A stretch of DNA of 64,000 nt from positions 5,233,501 through 5,297,500 of the forward strand of contig NZ_RBXO01000001.1 of assembly GCF_003634935.1 (NCBI RefSeq). The letters run 5' to 3'. How positions within the stretch are numbered: position 1 is the stretch's first letter; each line of letters begins with the position of its first letter. This DNA comes from Saccharothrix australiensis (lineage in GTDB: Bacteria > Actinomycetota > Actinomycetes > Mycobacteriales > Pseudonocardiaceae). The notes below the pieces were generated by a model. That model was not told the DNA's origin and searched no databases. It saw nothing but the letters and a program-made list of their open reading frames with translations. This document shows positions 51,403 through 59,784 of the stretch, piece after piece. The position numbers and the translations under genes are program-made.

Positions 51403-51864
51403 TCACCCGGTGGCGGCGATCCGGGCCAGCACCCGCGCGAACACGCGCCCGAGCACGTCGACCTCCTCGTCGGTCAGCGCGTCGAACAGGTACCGCCGCA
51501 CCGCCTCGACGTGCGCGGGCGCGGCCGACTCGATCGCCGCCCGGCCCGCCGGTGTCAGCCGCACCATCGAGCCGCGCGCGTCCTCGGGGCACTCCTCGCG
51601 CACCACCAGCCCGCGCTTCTCCATGCGCGCGACCTGGTGGGACAGCCGACTGCGCTCCCAGCCGACCAGCGCGCCCAGCTCGCGCGCCCGCACCAGCCCG
51701 TCCGGCGCCTCGGACAGCGGCGCCAGCAGCGCGTAGTCGGCGTTGGACAGGCCCGCCTCGCGGACCAGGCCGCGCTCCAGGACCGCCGGCAGCTCGCGGT
51801 TCAGGTCGAGGTACGCGCGCCACACGCGCGCCTCCCGGTCGTCCAGCCATCGCGGTTCGCCCAC
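51403..51864 (-). CDS. MarR-family regulator of the LLM gene
   Basis: About 153 residues. MarR winged helix: GLSNADYALLAPLSEAPDGLVRARELGALVGWERSRLSHQVARMEKRGLVVREECPEDARGSMVRLTPAG. A longer N-terminus from ATG 51900 is possible but would place one of the two operator copies inside the coding region; GTG 51864 is therefore preferred, though its ribosome site is weak. Divergent from the LLM gene, with a repeated palindrome between them; likely represses both. Confidence 0.88.
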   Translation of the reverse strand: MGEPRWLDDREARVWRAYLDLNRELPAVLERGLVREAGLSNADYALLAPLSEAPDGLVRARELGALVGWERSRLSHQVARMEKRGLVVREECPEDARGSMVRLTPAGRAAIESAAPAHVEAVRRYLFDALTDEEVDVLGRVFARVLARIAATG

Positions 51865-51885
51865 CCGCGCCAGGCTAGCGGGTCG

Positions 51886-51921
51886 TTGACGCGTCATCAA
51901 TCTATTGTTGACGCGTCATCA
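51886..51921. promoter_or_regulatory. Double MarR operator, TGACGCGTCA x2
   Basis: TTGACGCGTCATCA occurs at 51886-51899 and 51908-51921. Each holds the perfect palindrome TGACGCGTCA, with a 22-bp period, about two helix turns. The right copy overlaps the -35 of the LLM promoter, so binding would block it. Confidence 0.8.
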
Positions 51922-51936
51922 TCCTGGGTCTACATT
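51908..51936 (+). promoter_or_regulatory. Sigma-70-type promoter of the LLM gene, apparently leaderless
   Basis: -35 TTGACG (51908-51913), 17-bp spacer, -10 TACATT (51931-51936). The expected start of transcription (~51943) falls on the GTG at 51943, so the message is probably leaderless; no ribosome site precedes that GTG. Confidence 0.7.
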
Positions 51937-51942
51937 GCCGTC

Positions 51943-52992
51943 GTGCGCACCGACAAGATGGAACTCGGCCTGCTGAGCTTCGCCGACCGCCACCCCGACC
52001 CGATCACCGGCGAGCAGGTCACGGTGGCCGACGCGCTGGCGAACCAGTTGGAGCGCATCAAGCTCGCCGACGAGCTGGGCCTGGGCTTCTACGGGCTGGG
52101 CGAGCACCACCTGGAGAACTACGCGATCTCCAACCCCGGCACGGTCCTCGCCGCCGCCGCGAGCATCACCAGCCGCATCACCCTCGGCAGCGCCGTCACC
52201 GTGCTCAGCACCGAGGACCCGGTCCGCGTCTACCAGCAGTTCACGACGCTCGACCAGCTCAGCCGCGGCCGGGCGGAGCTGCTCGCGGGGCGCGGGTCGT
52301 TCACCGAGTCGTTCCCGCTGTTCGGCGCGGCGCTGGAGGACTACGACGAGCTGTTCGAGGAGAAGCTCGCCCTGCTGCTCAAGCTGGACCGCGAGCAGCC
52401 GATCACGTGGTCGGGCCGGTTCCGCCCGCCGCTGGAGGACGCGCACGTCTACCCGCGCCCGTACGGGGAGCGGCTGCGCATCTCGATCGGCACGGGCGGC
52501 AACCCGGAGTCGTCGGTGCGGGCGGGCCTGCTCGGGCTGCCGATCGTGTACGCCGTCATCGGCGGCATGCCGGAGCGGTTCGGGCCGCTGGTCGACCTGT
52601 ACCGGCAGGCGGGCGAGGCGGGCGGGCACGCGCCGGCCGACCTGCACGTGACCATGAGCGCGATCGGCCTGATCGCCCGCAACTCGCAGGACGCCAAGGA
52701 CGCTTACCACCCGTACTGGCTGGAGACCATGAAGTACGGGTCACGGGCGCGCGGCTGGCCGGTGCCGTCGCGCGCCGAGTACGACGAGTGGACGCGGGGC
52801 GCGCGGTCGATCTTCGCGGGGAGCCCGCAGGAGGTCGCCGAGCGCCTGATCGCGGTAGGCCGCCTGACCGGCGCGAACCGGTACGCGATGCACATGGACT
52901 GGTCCGGCGTGCCGCACCGGCTGGTGATGGAGGCCATCGAGCTGCTGGGCACCGAGGTCATGCCCTTGGTGCACAAGGAACTGGCGGCCTGA
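51943..52992 (+). CDS. LLM-class flavin-dependent monooxygenase-like protein
   Basis: 349 residues. LELGLLSFADR-type first strand, ADELGLGFYGLGEHH, ITLGSAVTVLSTEDPVRVYQQFTTLDQLSRGRAELLAGRGSF, and RLRISIGTGGNPESSVRAG are luciferase-like TIM-barrel hallmarks (LLM class, F420- or FMN-linked). Start GTG 51943 (leaderless) or ATG 51958. Controlled by the divergent MarR repressor, so it is probably induced by a small toxic or aromatic compound. Exact substrate unknown. Confidence 0.9.
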   Translation: MRTDKMELGLLSFADRHPDPITGEQVTVADALANQLERIKLADELGLGFYGLGEHHLENYAISNPGTVLAAAASITSRITLGSAVTVLSTEDPVRVYQQFTTLDQLSRGRAELLAGRGSFTESFPLFGAALEDYDELFEEKLALLLKLDREQPITWSGRFRPPLEDAHVYPRPYGERLRISIGTGGNPESSVRAGLLGLPIVYAVIGGMPERFGPLVDLYRQAGEAGGHAPADLHVTMSAIGLIARNSQDAKDAYHPYWLETMKYGSRARGWPVPSRAEYDEWTRGARSIFAGSPQEVAERLIAVGRLTGANRYAMHMDWSGVPHRLVMEAIELLGTEVMPLVHKELAA

Positions 52993-53073
52993 CCACCCCA
53001 CCACCGCCGGCCGCCGACGCCACCCACCCGCCAGGGGCCGGGGCTGGACCGAACGCCCCAGCCACCCGACGCC

Positions 53074-53919
53074 TCAGCTGCCGAACGCCCGGACGACCGC
53101 CGCCATGTCGTCCGTCCCACCGTGGTCCGCCGCCACGCGGTACTGCTCGTGCAGGGCGCGCATCAGCCGATCGTCGGTGCCCGCCTCGCGCATCGCCGCC
53201 AGGATCAGGTCGGCGTCCTTCACCGCGCCCTCGACGCCGAACGACGGCGTGAAGTCCTCCGCGATCATCGCCCGCCCCTTCACCTGGGCGTAGCCGCTGT
53301 CCACCGCGCCACCGGAGATGGCGTCCAGGAACGCCGCGGGCTCCAACCCCAGACCTCGCGTCAGGGCGACGGCCTGCGCCGTGGCGGCGGTGATCGACAG
53401 CACCCACGAGTTGGCCGCCAGCTTGAGCCGCTGGCCGTCGCCGGGCCGCTCCCCCGCCCACACCGTCCGCGCGCCGATCGCGTCGAACACCGGCGCGACG
53501 CGGTCGCGCACGTCGCGCGGACCGGCGGCCAGCACGGTCAGCTTGCCCTCCTCGGCGGGCTTGCGGGTGCCGAGGACGGGCGCGTCGACGAACGGTGTCC
53601 CACCGGCCAACTCGACCAGGCGTTCGGTGCCCTCCAGCCCGACCGTGCCGCTCTGGACCCACACCGCGCCGTCGGCGAGCGCCAGGCCGCGCATCACCTC
53701 GGCGGTCGAGTCGGCGTCGAACAGCACGGTCAGCACGACGTCCGCGCCCGCCACCGCCTCCGCCGGGCTGCCTGCCACCGTCGCGCCGTCGCCGGCCAGC
53801 GGGCGGGCCTTCTCCGCGCTGCGGTTCCACACCGTCACGGCCAGCCCCGCGCGCAGCAGGCTCCGCGCCATGCCCGCGCCCATCATCCCGGTGCCCAACA
53901 CCGCAACCGACTTCGCCAC
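53074..53919 (-). CDS. NAD(P)-dependent beta-hydroxyacid dehydrogenase-like protein
   Basis: 281 residues. Rossmann motif VAVLGTGMMGAGMARSLLRAG, then VTVWNRSAEKARPL, ADVVLTVLFDADSTAEVM, FVDAPVLGTRKPAEEGKLTVLAAG and NSWVLS helix of the 6-PGDH/HIBADH fold. The catalytic Lys region GQRLKLAANSW is present. Similar proteins reduce imines (IRED) or oxidise beta-hydroxyacids; sequence alone does not decide. GTG 53919 follows GGAGGAAGGGAAA. Confidence 0.9.
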   Translation of the reverse strand: MAKSVAVLGTGMMGAGMARSLLRAGLAVTVWNRSAEKARPLAGDGATVAGSPAEAVAGADVVLTVLFDADSTAEVMRGLALADGAVWVQSGTVGLEGTERLVELAGGTPFVDAPVLGTRKPAEEGKLTVLAAGPRDVRDRVAPVFDAIGARTVWAGERPGDGQRLKLAANSWVLSITAATAQAVALTRGLGLEPAAFLDAISGGAVDSGYAQVKGRAMIAEDFTPSFGVEGAVKDADLILAAMREAGTDDRLMRALHEQYRVAADHGGTDDMAAVVRAFGS

Positions 53920-54109
53920 TGTGGGTTTCCCTTCCTCCCGACGCCTTCCGACGTCCTTCGCCGAACCGCAAATCTGCCACCGCGGCACCGGCGCCGCATC
54001 TTTCGTCTTCACTGGGACGGAGCAATTCCGCTTGCGCCCGAGCGGATCGCCGCCGTTGCCCCGGCCGCCGGCCCTACGGTGGTCCGGACGCACGCGTTCG
54101 GGGGGCGGT

Positions 54110-55288
54110 ATGGACGGCAGCACGGGCTCACCCCGCACCCCGCCACGGCCGCGCGGCATCGCGCTGGTCCTCGGCGGCCGGTTGATCTCGTTGCTGGGAC
54201 TGGGTTCCGCGCCGGTCCTGCTCTGGCAGGCCGGGGCGGGCCGGCCCGGCCTCGCCCTGATCCCGCTGCTGGTCGGCGGCGGCGCGGTCGTCCTCTGCGG
54301 CGAGCGGCTGCGGGCGCACGGGCGGCGACGCCTGGTGCGCGACGTGCCACCACCCGGACCGGGCGAGCTGTTCGTCCTGTACGTCAGAGCCTGGCGGCCC
54401 GCGCTCCGCGCCGAGGCCGCGCCACCCCGCCCGCTCCCCGCCGCGCGCACGGCCGAGGAGCACCTGTTCGACGCCCTCCGCGACCTGGGCCGCGTGGTCG
54501 CGGTCGGCCCGGCGGACGAGGAGCCGCCGCCCGCCGGCGCGCACCGGCTCGTGCTGCCGCACGACGACCGGCGGCGCGCGGTGCTCGACCTGATGGCGCG
54601 GGCGCGGCTGGTCGTGATCAGCGCGGACACCGACGCCGGCACCCGGTGGGAGTTCGCGGACGCGCTGCGGGTCGTGCCACCGGAACGGCTGCTGCTCGTG
54701 ATCACCCCCCGGCGCGGGGCGGCGCACCGGACCGGCACGGGATGCCGCGCCGTCGCCGCGCCGCGGACCGATGTGGACGGTGCGCTGCGGGCCAGGGCCG
54801 CCGAGCTGCACCAGGAGACCGGCCGCGCGTGGCGCCCGCCACCGCTCCCCGCGCACCCGACGCCGCCCGGCGGGGTGCTCGGGGTCGTCTCCTTCAGGGC
54901 CGGCTGGGAGCCGACGTGCCACGTGCCCGCGTCCCCGGGGCTCCGCCGCGCCGCCGCGCTCCGCCGCGCCCTCGCACCGGCCTACGGGCGGCTGACCGCG
55001 TACGAGGACGGGCTGACCGCCGACCCGGTGGTGGCGCGGCGGAGGCGGCGCGGCGAGCTGATCCGCGTGCTGGGCCTCGGCCTGGTGCTGTTCGCCGTGG
55101 TCCGGCTGGCCGTCGCGGCGTGGCGGCTGATGCGCCGCGACTGGGACCTCGGCCCCGGCGGGTGCTCGCTGTACGTGGTCGTGGCGACGCTGGTCGTGCT
55201 GCTGTGCGGGTGGGGCTCGGCGCGCCTCGGGCGGCGGATAGCCCTGCGGGCCGCGGCCCCGCCGAAGACGACACCCGCCCCGGTCTGA
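54110..55288 (+). CDS. Membrane protein with a TIR-like Rossmann domain
   Basis: 392 residues. Two N-terminal hydrophobic segments (IALVLGGRLISLLGLGSAPVLLW, LALIPLLVGGGAVVLCG), a ~260-residue cytosolic part, then two C-terminal ones. The cytosolic part starts GELFVLYVRAW and has EEHLFDALRDLGRVVAVGPAD, ARLVVISADTDAGTRWEFADAL and PPERLLLVITP, an order resembling the TIR/Rossmann-like domain of a broad actinobacterial family. It is a divergent copy. Function unknown; NAD-related activity is conjecture. ATG 54110. Confidence 0.7.
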   Translation: MDGSTGSPRTPPRPRGIALVLGGRLISLLGLGSAPVLLWQAGAGRPGLALIPLLVGGGAVVLCGERLRAHGRRRLVRDVPPPGPGELFVLYVRAWRPALRAEAAPPRPLPAARTAEEHLFDALRDLGRVVAVGPADEEPPPAGAHRLVLPHDDRRRAVLDLMARARLVVISADTDAGTRWEFADALRVVPPERLLLVITPRRGAAHRTGTGCRAVAAPRTDVDGALRARAAELHQETGRAWRPPPLPAHPTPPGGVLGVVSFRAGWEPTCHVPASPGLRRAAALRRALAPAYGRLTAYEDGLTADPVVARRRRRGELIRVLGLGLVLFAVVRLAVAAWRLMRRDWDLGPGGCSLYVVVATLVVLLCGWGSARLGRRIALRAAAPPKTTPAPV

Positions 55289-55414
55289 GTCGCACACCAC
55301 ACCGACCCGAGAACGGGCCGGCCCCGGGATCCGCCCGAGCGAGCCGGTCCCGGCGGCCCTCCGCGGCCCGACCCAGCGGGCCGGCCGCAGGAGGGCCTAG
55401 CAGCTCGCGGCGGG

Positions 55415-56056
55415 TCAGCGCGCGACGGTGAACCGACGGCGCTCGTGCGACGGCGTCTCGATCTCGTCCACCAGGGCGACCGCGTAGTCCTCGGCGCTGA
55501 TCCAGCTCACACCGTCGGCGTCGGTGACCAGGTCCTCCTCGCCGATCCGGTACTCGCCGGTGCGCTCGCCGGGCTCGATGGTCGCCGCCGGGCTGAGCGC
55601 GGTCCAGTTCACGTCCTCCACGCCGCGCAGGTAGTCCAGCGCGTCGCCGTGCGCGTGCATGATCTGGAGCAGCCAGTCGGGCAGGCCGGGCTTGTCCCAG
55701 ACCCGCGAGCCGTCGGCGGTGCGGAGGCTGCCCGCGCCGTTCACCACGATCAGCCGCGGCGAGCCGTCGACCGCGCGCAGCGCGCCGACCAGGGCCTTGG
55801 CCGCCGGCGCGATGGTGGCCTGGTGACCGGGGCCGTCACCGCCGCCGACCGCGCTGACCACCACGTCGTGCCCCGCGAGCAGGCCGGGCAGCGCGGCCTC
55901 GTCCAGCACGTCGCCCGCCTTGACGGTGACGTCGGTACGGTCGAGCTTGGCCGGGTCCCGGACGATGGCCGTGACGGTGTGGCCACGGCGCAGCGCCTCG
56001 TCGAGGATTCGCGAGCCGATGGTGCCGTTGGCACCGATGAGTGCGATGTGAGCCAT
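55415..56056 (-). CDS. NAD(P)-binding SDR-like protein (NmrA/YwnB type)
   Basis: 213 residues. HIALIGANGTIGSRILDEALRRGHTVTAIVRDPAKL is the Rossmann start with the GxxGxxG loop and basic NADP-type residue; VVVSAVGG, RLIVVNGAGSL and DVNWTALSPAATIEPGERTGEY follow, as in the YwnB/BVR-B atypical SDRs. ATG 56056. Divergent from an AraC regulator, probably its controller. Confidence 0.9.
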   Translation of the reverse strand: MAHIALIGANGTIGSRILDEALRRGHTVTAIVRDPAKLDRTDVTVKAGDVLDEAALPGLLAGHDVVVSAVGGGDGPGHQATIAPAAKALVGALRAVDGSPRLIVVNGAGSLRTADGSRVWDKPGLPDWLLQIMHAHGDALDYLRGVEDVNWTALSPAATIEPGERTGEYRIGEEDLVTDADGVSWISAEDYAVALVDEIETPSHERRRFTVAR

Positions 56057-56159
56057 GACTGAACGACTTCTCCAAAGTGGACAATGGGCGCGGTTCGCCG
56101 CCCGTGGTGCCATCCAAACCGAGGACCGTCGACCCGGCGAGGTCAGAGGGGGACACGTC

Positions 56160-57011
56160 ATGGTGAAAAAGCGACACATCCCGGATGTGTCGTACCACAA
56201 CCCGGCGGTCGCCGAACTCGGCGTCGAGGTGCTGTCGCTGGGCGTGCTGCGGCAGCGCGCCGGCGCCGGGCACGACCTGACGCGCCCGCAGCGGCCGGGG
56301 TTCCACCTCCTGATGCTGGTCACCTCCGGCACGGGAACGCACACGGTCGACTTCACGCCGTACCGGCTGCGGCCGGGCAGCGTGCTGTGGGTCCGGCCGG
56401 GTCAGGTGCAGCAGTTCCAGCCGCGGTCCCGCGTGGACGGTCCGCTGCTGCTCTTCCAGCCGGACTTCCCGCCGCCGGACGTCGCGAGCCCGTTCGGTCC
56501 AACGCACTGGCAGCTGGGCGCGCGGGACCAGCGGCTGGCCGCGACCGCCGCCGAGCACCTGGCGCGGGAGTACGCCGCGCTCACCCACGAGCCCGTCGCC
56601 GTGGCCGGCCGGCTGCTGGCACACCTGCTGGCGGCCCTCCTGCACCGACTCTCCTTGGCCGCGGGCGGGCAGTCACCCGCCTACAACGAGACCTTCCTGC
56701 GGTTCCGCGAGGCCGTGGAGCGGCACTTCACCACCACCCACCGGATCACCGACTACGCCCGCGCGCTCGGCTACTCCCCCCGCACCCTGGCCCGCGCCAC
56801 GCAGGACGCCGTGAGCATGAACCCCAAGGAATTCCTGGACCGCCGCATCATCCTGGAGGCGAGGCGCCTGCTGGCCCACACCGACCTGCCGGCCGCCACC
56901 ATCGGCACCCACCTGGGCTTCCCGGCCGCCACCACCTTCGCGAAGTACTTCCGCCACCGAACAGGCACCACCCCAGGCGACTTCCGAGCCACCACCCAGT
57001 CCCCCACCTGA
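56160..57011 (+). CDS. AraC-family transcriptional regulator
   Basis: 283 residues. N-terminal cupin sensing domain (HLLMLVTSGTGTHTVDFTPYRLRPGSVLWVRPGQVQQF), C-terminal AraC double HTH (ITDYARALGYSPRTLARATQDAVSMNPKEFLDRRIILEARRLLAHTDLPAATIGTHLGFPAATTFAKYFRHRTGTTPGDFR). ATG 56160 has AGAGGGGG at -8; the upstream ATG 56055 lacks one. It probably regulates the divergent SDR. Confidence 0.92.
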   Translation: MVKKRHIPDVSYHNPAVAELGVEVLSLGVLRQRAGAGHDLTRPQRPGFHLLMLVTSGTGTHTVDFTPYRLRPGSVLWVRPGQVQQFQPRSRVDGPLLLFQPDFPPPDVASPFGPTHWQLGARDQRLAATAAEHLAREYAALTHEPVAVAGRLLAHLLAALLHRLSLAAGGQSPAYNETFLRFREAVERHFTTTHRITDYARALGYSPRTLARATQDAVSMNPKEFLDRRIILEARRLLAHTDLPAATIGTHLGFPAATTFAKYFRHRTGTTPGDFRATTQSPT

Positions 57012-57022
57012 CCCCCGCCCCC

Positions 57023-57147
57023 GCGAGGCCGCGTCGGCCTGTCGCGGCTCATTCGCCGCCGATCACGCTTCACGATCGGCGGCGAATCAGCCGCGACGGC
57101 CCGACCACCAAGCGGCCGAGCCGCCGCCTGCGAAGCAGCGGCCACAA
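57023..57147 (+). repeat. Structured two-hairpin repeat, copy B
   Basis: First of three tandem copies. Main hairpin: left arm 57033-57064, loop ACGCTTCAC 57065-57073, right arm 57074-57105. Outer clamp GGCCGC/GCGGCC. Second hairpin CCGCCTGC-GAA-GCAGCGG (one bulged C). Nearly identical to copy C. Confidence 0.9.
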
Positions 57148-57272
57148 GCACGGCCGCGTCGGCCTGTCGCGGCTCATTCGCCGCCGATCACGCTTCACGA
57201 TCGGCGGCGAATCAGCCGCGACGGGCCGACCACCAAGCGGCCGAGCCGCCGCCTGCGGAGCAGCGGCCACAA
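57148..57272 (+). repeat. Structured two-hairpin repeat, copy C
   Basis: Exactly 125 bp after copy B. Left arm 57158-57189, loop ACGCTTCAC, right arm 57199-57230. Apart from the shared C-C mismatch and one T-G pair the 32-bp arms match fully. Second hairpin loop is GGA instead of GAA. It differs from copy B at only a few positions, so a recent duplication is likely. Confidence 0.9.
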
Positions 57273-57405
57273 GCACGGCCGCGTCGGGGTGTCGCGCCTC
57301 ATTTCCTGTCGATCACGCTTTTCGATCGACAGGAAATCAGGCGCGACGGCCCGACCACAGGGCGGCCGAGCCCGCCGTCTGCGGAGCAGCGGCAATCAAA
57401 CACAG
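57273..57405 (+). repeat. Structured two-hairpin repeat, copy D
   Basis: Exactly 125 bp after copy C. Left arm 57283-57314, loop ACGCTTTTC, right arm 57324-57355. Arm sequence is close to copy A (53 kb away), unlike the neighbouring B and C, and the 3' tail CAATCAAACACAG matches copy A rather than B and C. Second hairpin with GGA loop. About 50 bp upstream of the amine-oxidase start. Confidence 0.9.
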
Positions 57406-57454
57406 TTCACCGCACGCCAAGACCGATCCGCCGCGCGCGCCGAATACTCGGGGC

Positions 57455-59359
57455 ATGACCCACAGCCCACACCCGCTCGACCCGTTCACCGCGGCGGAGA
57501 TCACCCAGGTCAGGGACGCACTGGTGGCCGCGGGCAAGGTCGGCGAGACCACCCGGTTCCCCAGCGTGCTGCCCGTCGAGCCGCCCAAGGAGGTCGTGCG
57601 CGCGCACCGGCCGGGCGACCCGGTGACCAAGCGGGCGCGGGTGGTGCTGCTGGACACCGCGACCGGGGTCTCCGCCGAGGCCGTGGTGGACGCGACCGCG
57701 GGCGTGGTGGAGTCCTACCGCGAGCTGGAACCGGCCAAGGACGGCCAGCCGGCGATCCTGTTCGAGGAGTACGACCGCAGCGCCGAGCTGGTGCGGGCCG
57801 ACCCCCGCTGGCAGGCGGCGATGCGCAGGCGGGGCGTCGAGGACTGGTCGCTGGCGTTCGTCGCGCCGCTGTCGCCGGGCTTCTTCGACGAGCCGCTGCT
57901 GCGCGACCGGCGCGTGCTGCGCGCGTTGACGTTCCTGCGCGACCACGTGGACGACAGCCCGTGGGCCCACCCGGTCGAGGGCCTGCTCTGCGAGGTGGAC
58001 CTCATCGCGAACGAGGTCATCGCGGTCACCGACGAGGGCGACGTCCCGACGCCCGCCGAGCACGGCAACTACTCGGGCGCTACACCGCGCACGACGCTGA
58101 AGCCGATCTCGATCACCCAGCCCGAGGGCGTCAGCTTCACCGTCGAGGGCAACGAGGTCTCCTGGGAGGGCTGGCGGTTCCGGGTCGGCTTCAACGCCCG
58201 CGAGGGCCTGACGCTGCACCGGATCGGGTTCGGCGGCGACCCGGTGCTGTACCGGGCGTCGATGGCCGAGATGGTGGTGCCCTACGGCGACCCCGCGCCG
58301 TGGCGCAACTGGATCAGCTACTTCGACGCGGGCGAGTACCTGCTCGGCAAGAACGCCAACTCGCTGCGGCTGGGCTGCGACTGCCTGGGCGTGATCCACT
58401 ACTTCGACGCCGTGCTCGCCGACGACCACGGGCAGCCGGTCGCCATCCCGCAGGCGATCTGCATGCACGAGGAGGACTACGGCGTGCAGTGGAAGCACAC
58501 CAACGTCCTCACCGGCGCGTCGGACGTGCGGCGGTCGCGGCGGCTGGTGGTGTCGTCGTTCAGCACCATCGGCAACTACGACTACGGATTCTTCTGGTAC
58601 TTCTACCTCGACGGCACGATCGAGCTGGAGGCCAAGGCGACCGGCGTCGTGTTCTGCGGCGCGGGCGGCGACTCGCCCTACGGCGCGGAGATCGCGCCCG
58701 GCCTGGCGGCGCCGGTGCACCAGCACCTGTTCTGCGCCCGCCTGGACACCGAGGTGGCGAGCGAGGCGAACACCGTCGACGAGATCGACTTCGTCGGCGT
58801 GCCGACCGGGCCGGACAACCCGCGCGGCAACGCGTTCACGACGACCACCACCGTGCTGGACCGCGAGTCGACGGCGGCGCGCCTGGCCGACCCGCTGCGC
58901 GGTCGGACGTGGGTGGTGCGCAGCGCCGACCGCGTGAACCGGCTGGGCAAGCCGCGCGCCTACCAGCTGGTGCCGAAGCCGGGCCCGACGCTGCTGGCGC
59001 AGCCCGACGCGACGGTCGCCGCGCGGGCCGCGTTCGCCACCAGGCACCTGTGGGTGACCCGGTTCCACGAGGACGAGCGCTACCCGGCGGGCGAGTACCC
59101 GGACCAGCACCCCGGCGGCGCGGGGCTGCCGCGGTGGGCCGCGCAGGACCGCCCGCTGGTGGACGCCGACCTGGTCCTGTGGCACGTTTTCGGGCCCACC
59201 CACCTGCCCCGGCCGGAGGACTGGCCGGTGATGCCGGTGGACTACAGCGGATTCCTGTTCAAGCCGCTCGGATTCCACGACCGCAATCCCACGCTGGACC
59301 TGCCCGATTACTCGGCCTGCCGGCACTGCCCGCCCGGTGAATGCCACTGCGCCCATTGA
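57455..59359 (+). CDS. Copper amine oxidase (TPQ-dependent)
   Basis: 634 residues, close to the usual length. The topaquinone precursor Tyr375 is in the motif IGNYDYGFFWYF; catalytic base Asp291 in SYFDAGEYLLG; copper ligands are His422 and His424 (VHQHLF) and a third His in GPTHLPRPEDWPVMP near the C-terminus. It oxidises primary amines to aldehydes with H2O2 and NH3; tyramine- or histamine-type substrates are common in actinobacteria. No signal peptide, so probably cytosolic. A Cys-rich end (CRHCPPGECHC) is unusual. ATG 57455, downstream of the tandem structured repeats. Confidence 0.95.
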   Translation: MTHSPHPLDPFTAAEITQVRDALVAAGKVGETTRFPSVLPVEPPKEVVRAHRPGDPVTKRARVVLLDTATGVSAEAVVDATAGVVESYRELEPAKDGQPAILFEEYDRSAELVRADPRWQAAMRRRGVEDWSLAFVAPLSPGFFDEPLLRDRRVLRALTFLRDHVDDSPWAHPVEGLLCEVDLIANEVIAVTDEGDVPTPAEHGNYSGATPRTTLKPISITQPEGVSFTVEGNEVSWEGWRFRVGFNAREGLTLHRIGFGGDPVLYRASMAEMVVPYGDPAPWRNWISYFDAGEYLLGKNANSLRLGCDCLGVIHYFDAVLADDHGQPVAIPQAICMHEEDYGVQWKHTNVLTGASDVRRSRRLVVSSFSTIGNYDYGFFWYFYLDGTIELEAKATGVVFCGAGGDSPYGAEIAPGLAAPVHQHLFCARLDTEVASEANTVDEIDFVGVPTGPDNPRGNAFTTTTTVLDRESTAARLADPLRGRTWVVRSADRVNRLGKPRAYQLVPKPGPTLLAQPDATVAARAAFATRHLWVTRFHEDERYPAGEYPDQHPGGAGLPRWAAQDRPLVDADLVLWHVFGPTHLPRPEDWPVMPVDYSGFLFKPLGFHDRNPTLDLPDYSACRHCPPGECHCAH

Positions 59360-59784
59360 GACCCGCCGAGGCCCGCTGTGCGGCCCATCGAGGCCGACCG
59401 GGAACACCCGCCGACCGGTCGGTGAACCGGCCCCGAAGCGCCCGTCGCCCCGCGCCGGCGGCGGGCGCCGAGGGCTGCCCGAACGCCGTCGACGGTGCAT
59501 ATGCACGCGCAGCACCGGGAGGTGACCGCAGCGTTACCGAATCGTGTACACCGGGGGCGCGCGACCATTGCGCGGGCACTTTCCCGTGAATCGTCCACAT
59601 GATCGGCCCTGACCGGCCGAAAAGCGCCTCCGCGGCGCGCCGGCGACACGCCGCGCGGGCGGTGCCGGAACACCGCTCATCTTTTCTGAACAGGTACTTC
59701 AGTATTTTTACGGACCGGTGAACCACCCGGTCGGTACCACTCTTGCCCAACCACCCCGGAAGTGTCGACAGGACGGTGGAACCG
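59360..59784. other. 425-bp region before the branched-chain-type importer
   Basis: Probable promoter region of the importer operon. It contains a perfect 12-bp palindrome GTGCATATGCAC (59495-59506), a possible operator, and a strikingly AT-rich patch 59680-59712 (CATCTTTTCTGAACAGG ... AGTATTTTTAC), the best place for a promoter. No gene or RNA recognised. Confidence 0.5.
59495..59506. promoter_or_regulatory. 12-bp perfect palindrome, operator candidate
   Basis: GTGCATATGCAC is rare in this GC-rich DNA. It lies ~135 bp after the amine-oxidase stop and ~280 bp before the importer. A GntR- or TetR-type site is possible, but no regulator is adjacent. Confidence 0.4.

Noticed and set aside
57023-57405. 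CRISPR-like tandem repeats
   Set aside because: The period is 125 bp and each unit is a long hairpin, with no separate spacers.
59680-59712. Small gene in the AT-rich patch before the importer
   Set aside because: No start with ribosome site; the patch looks like promoter DNA.
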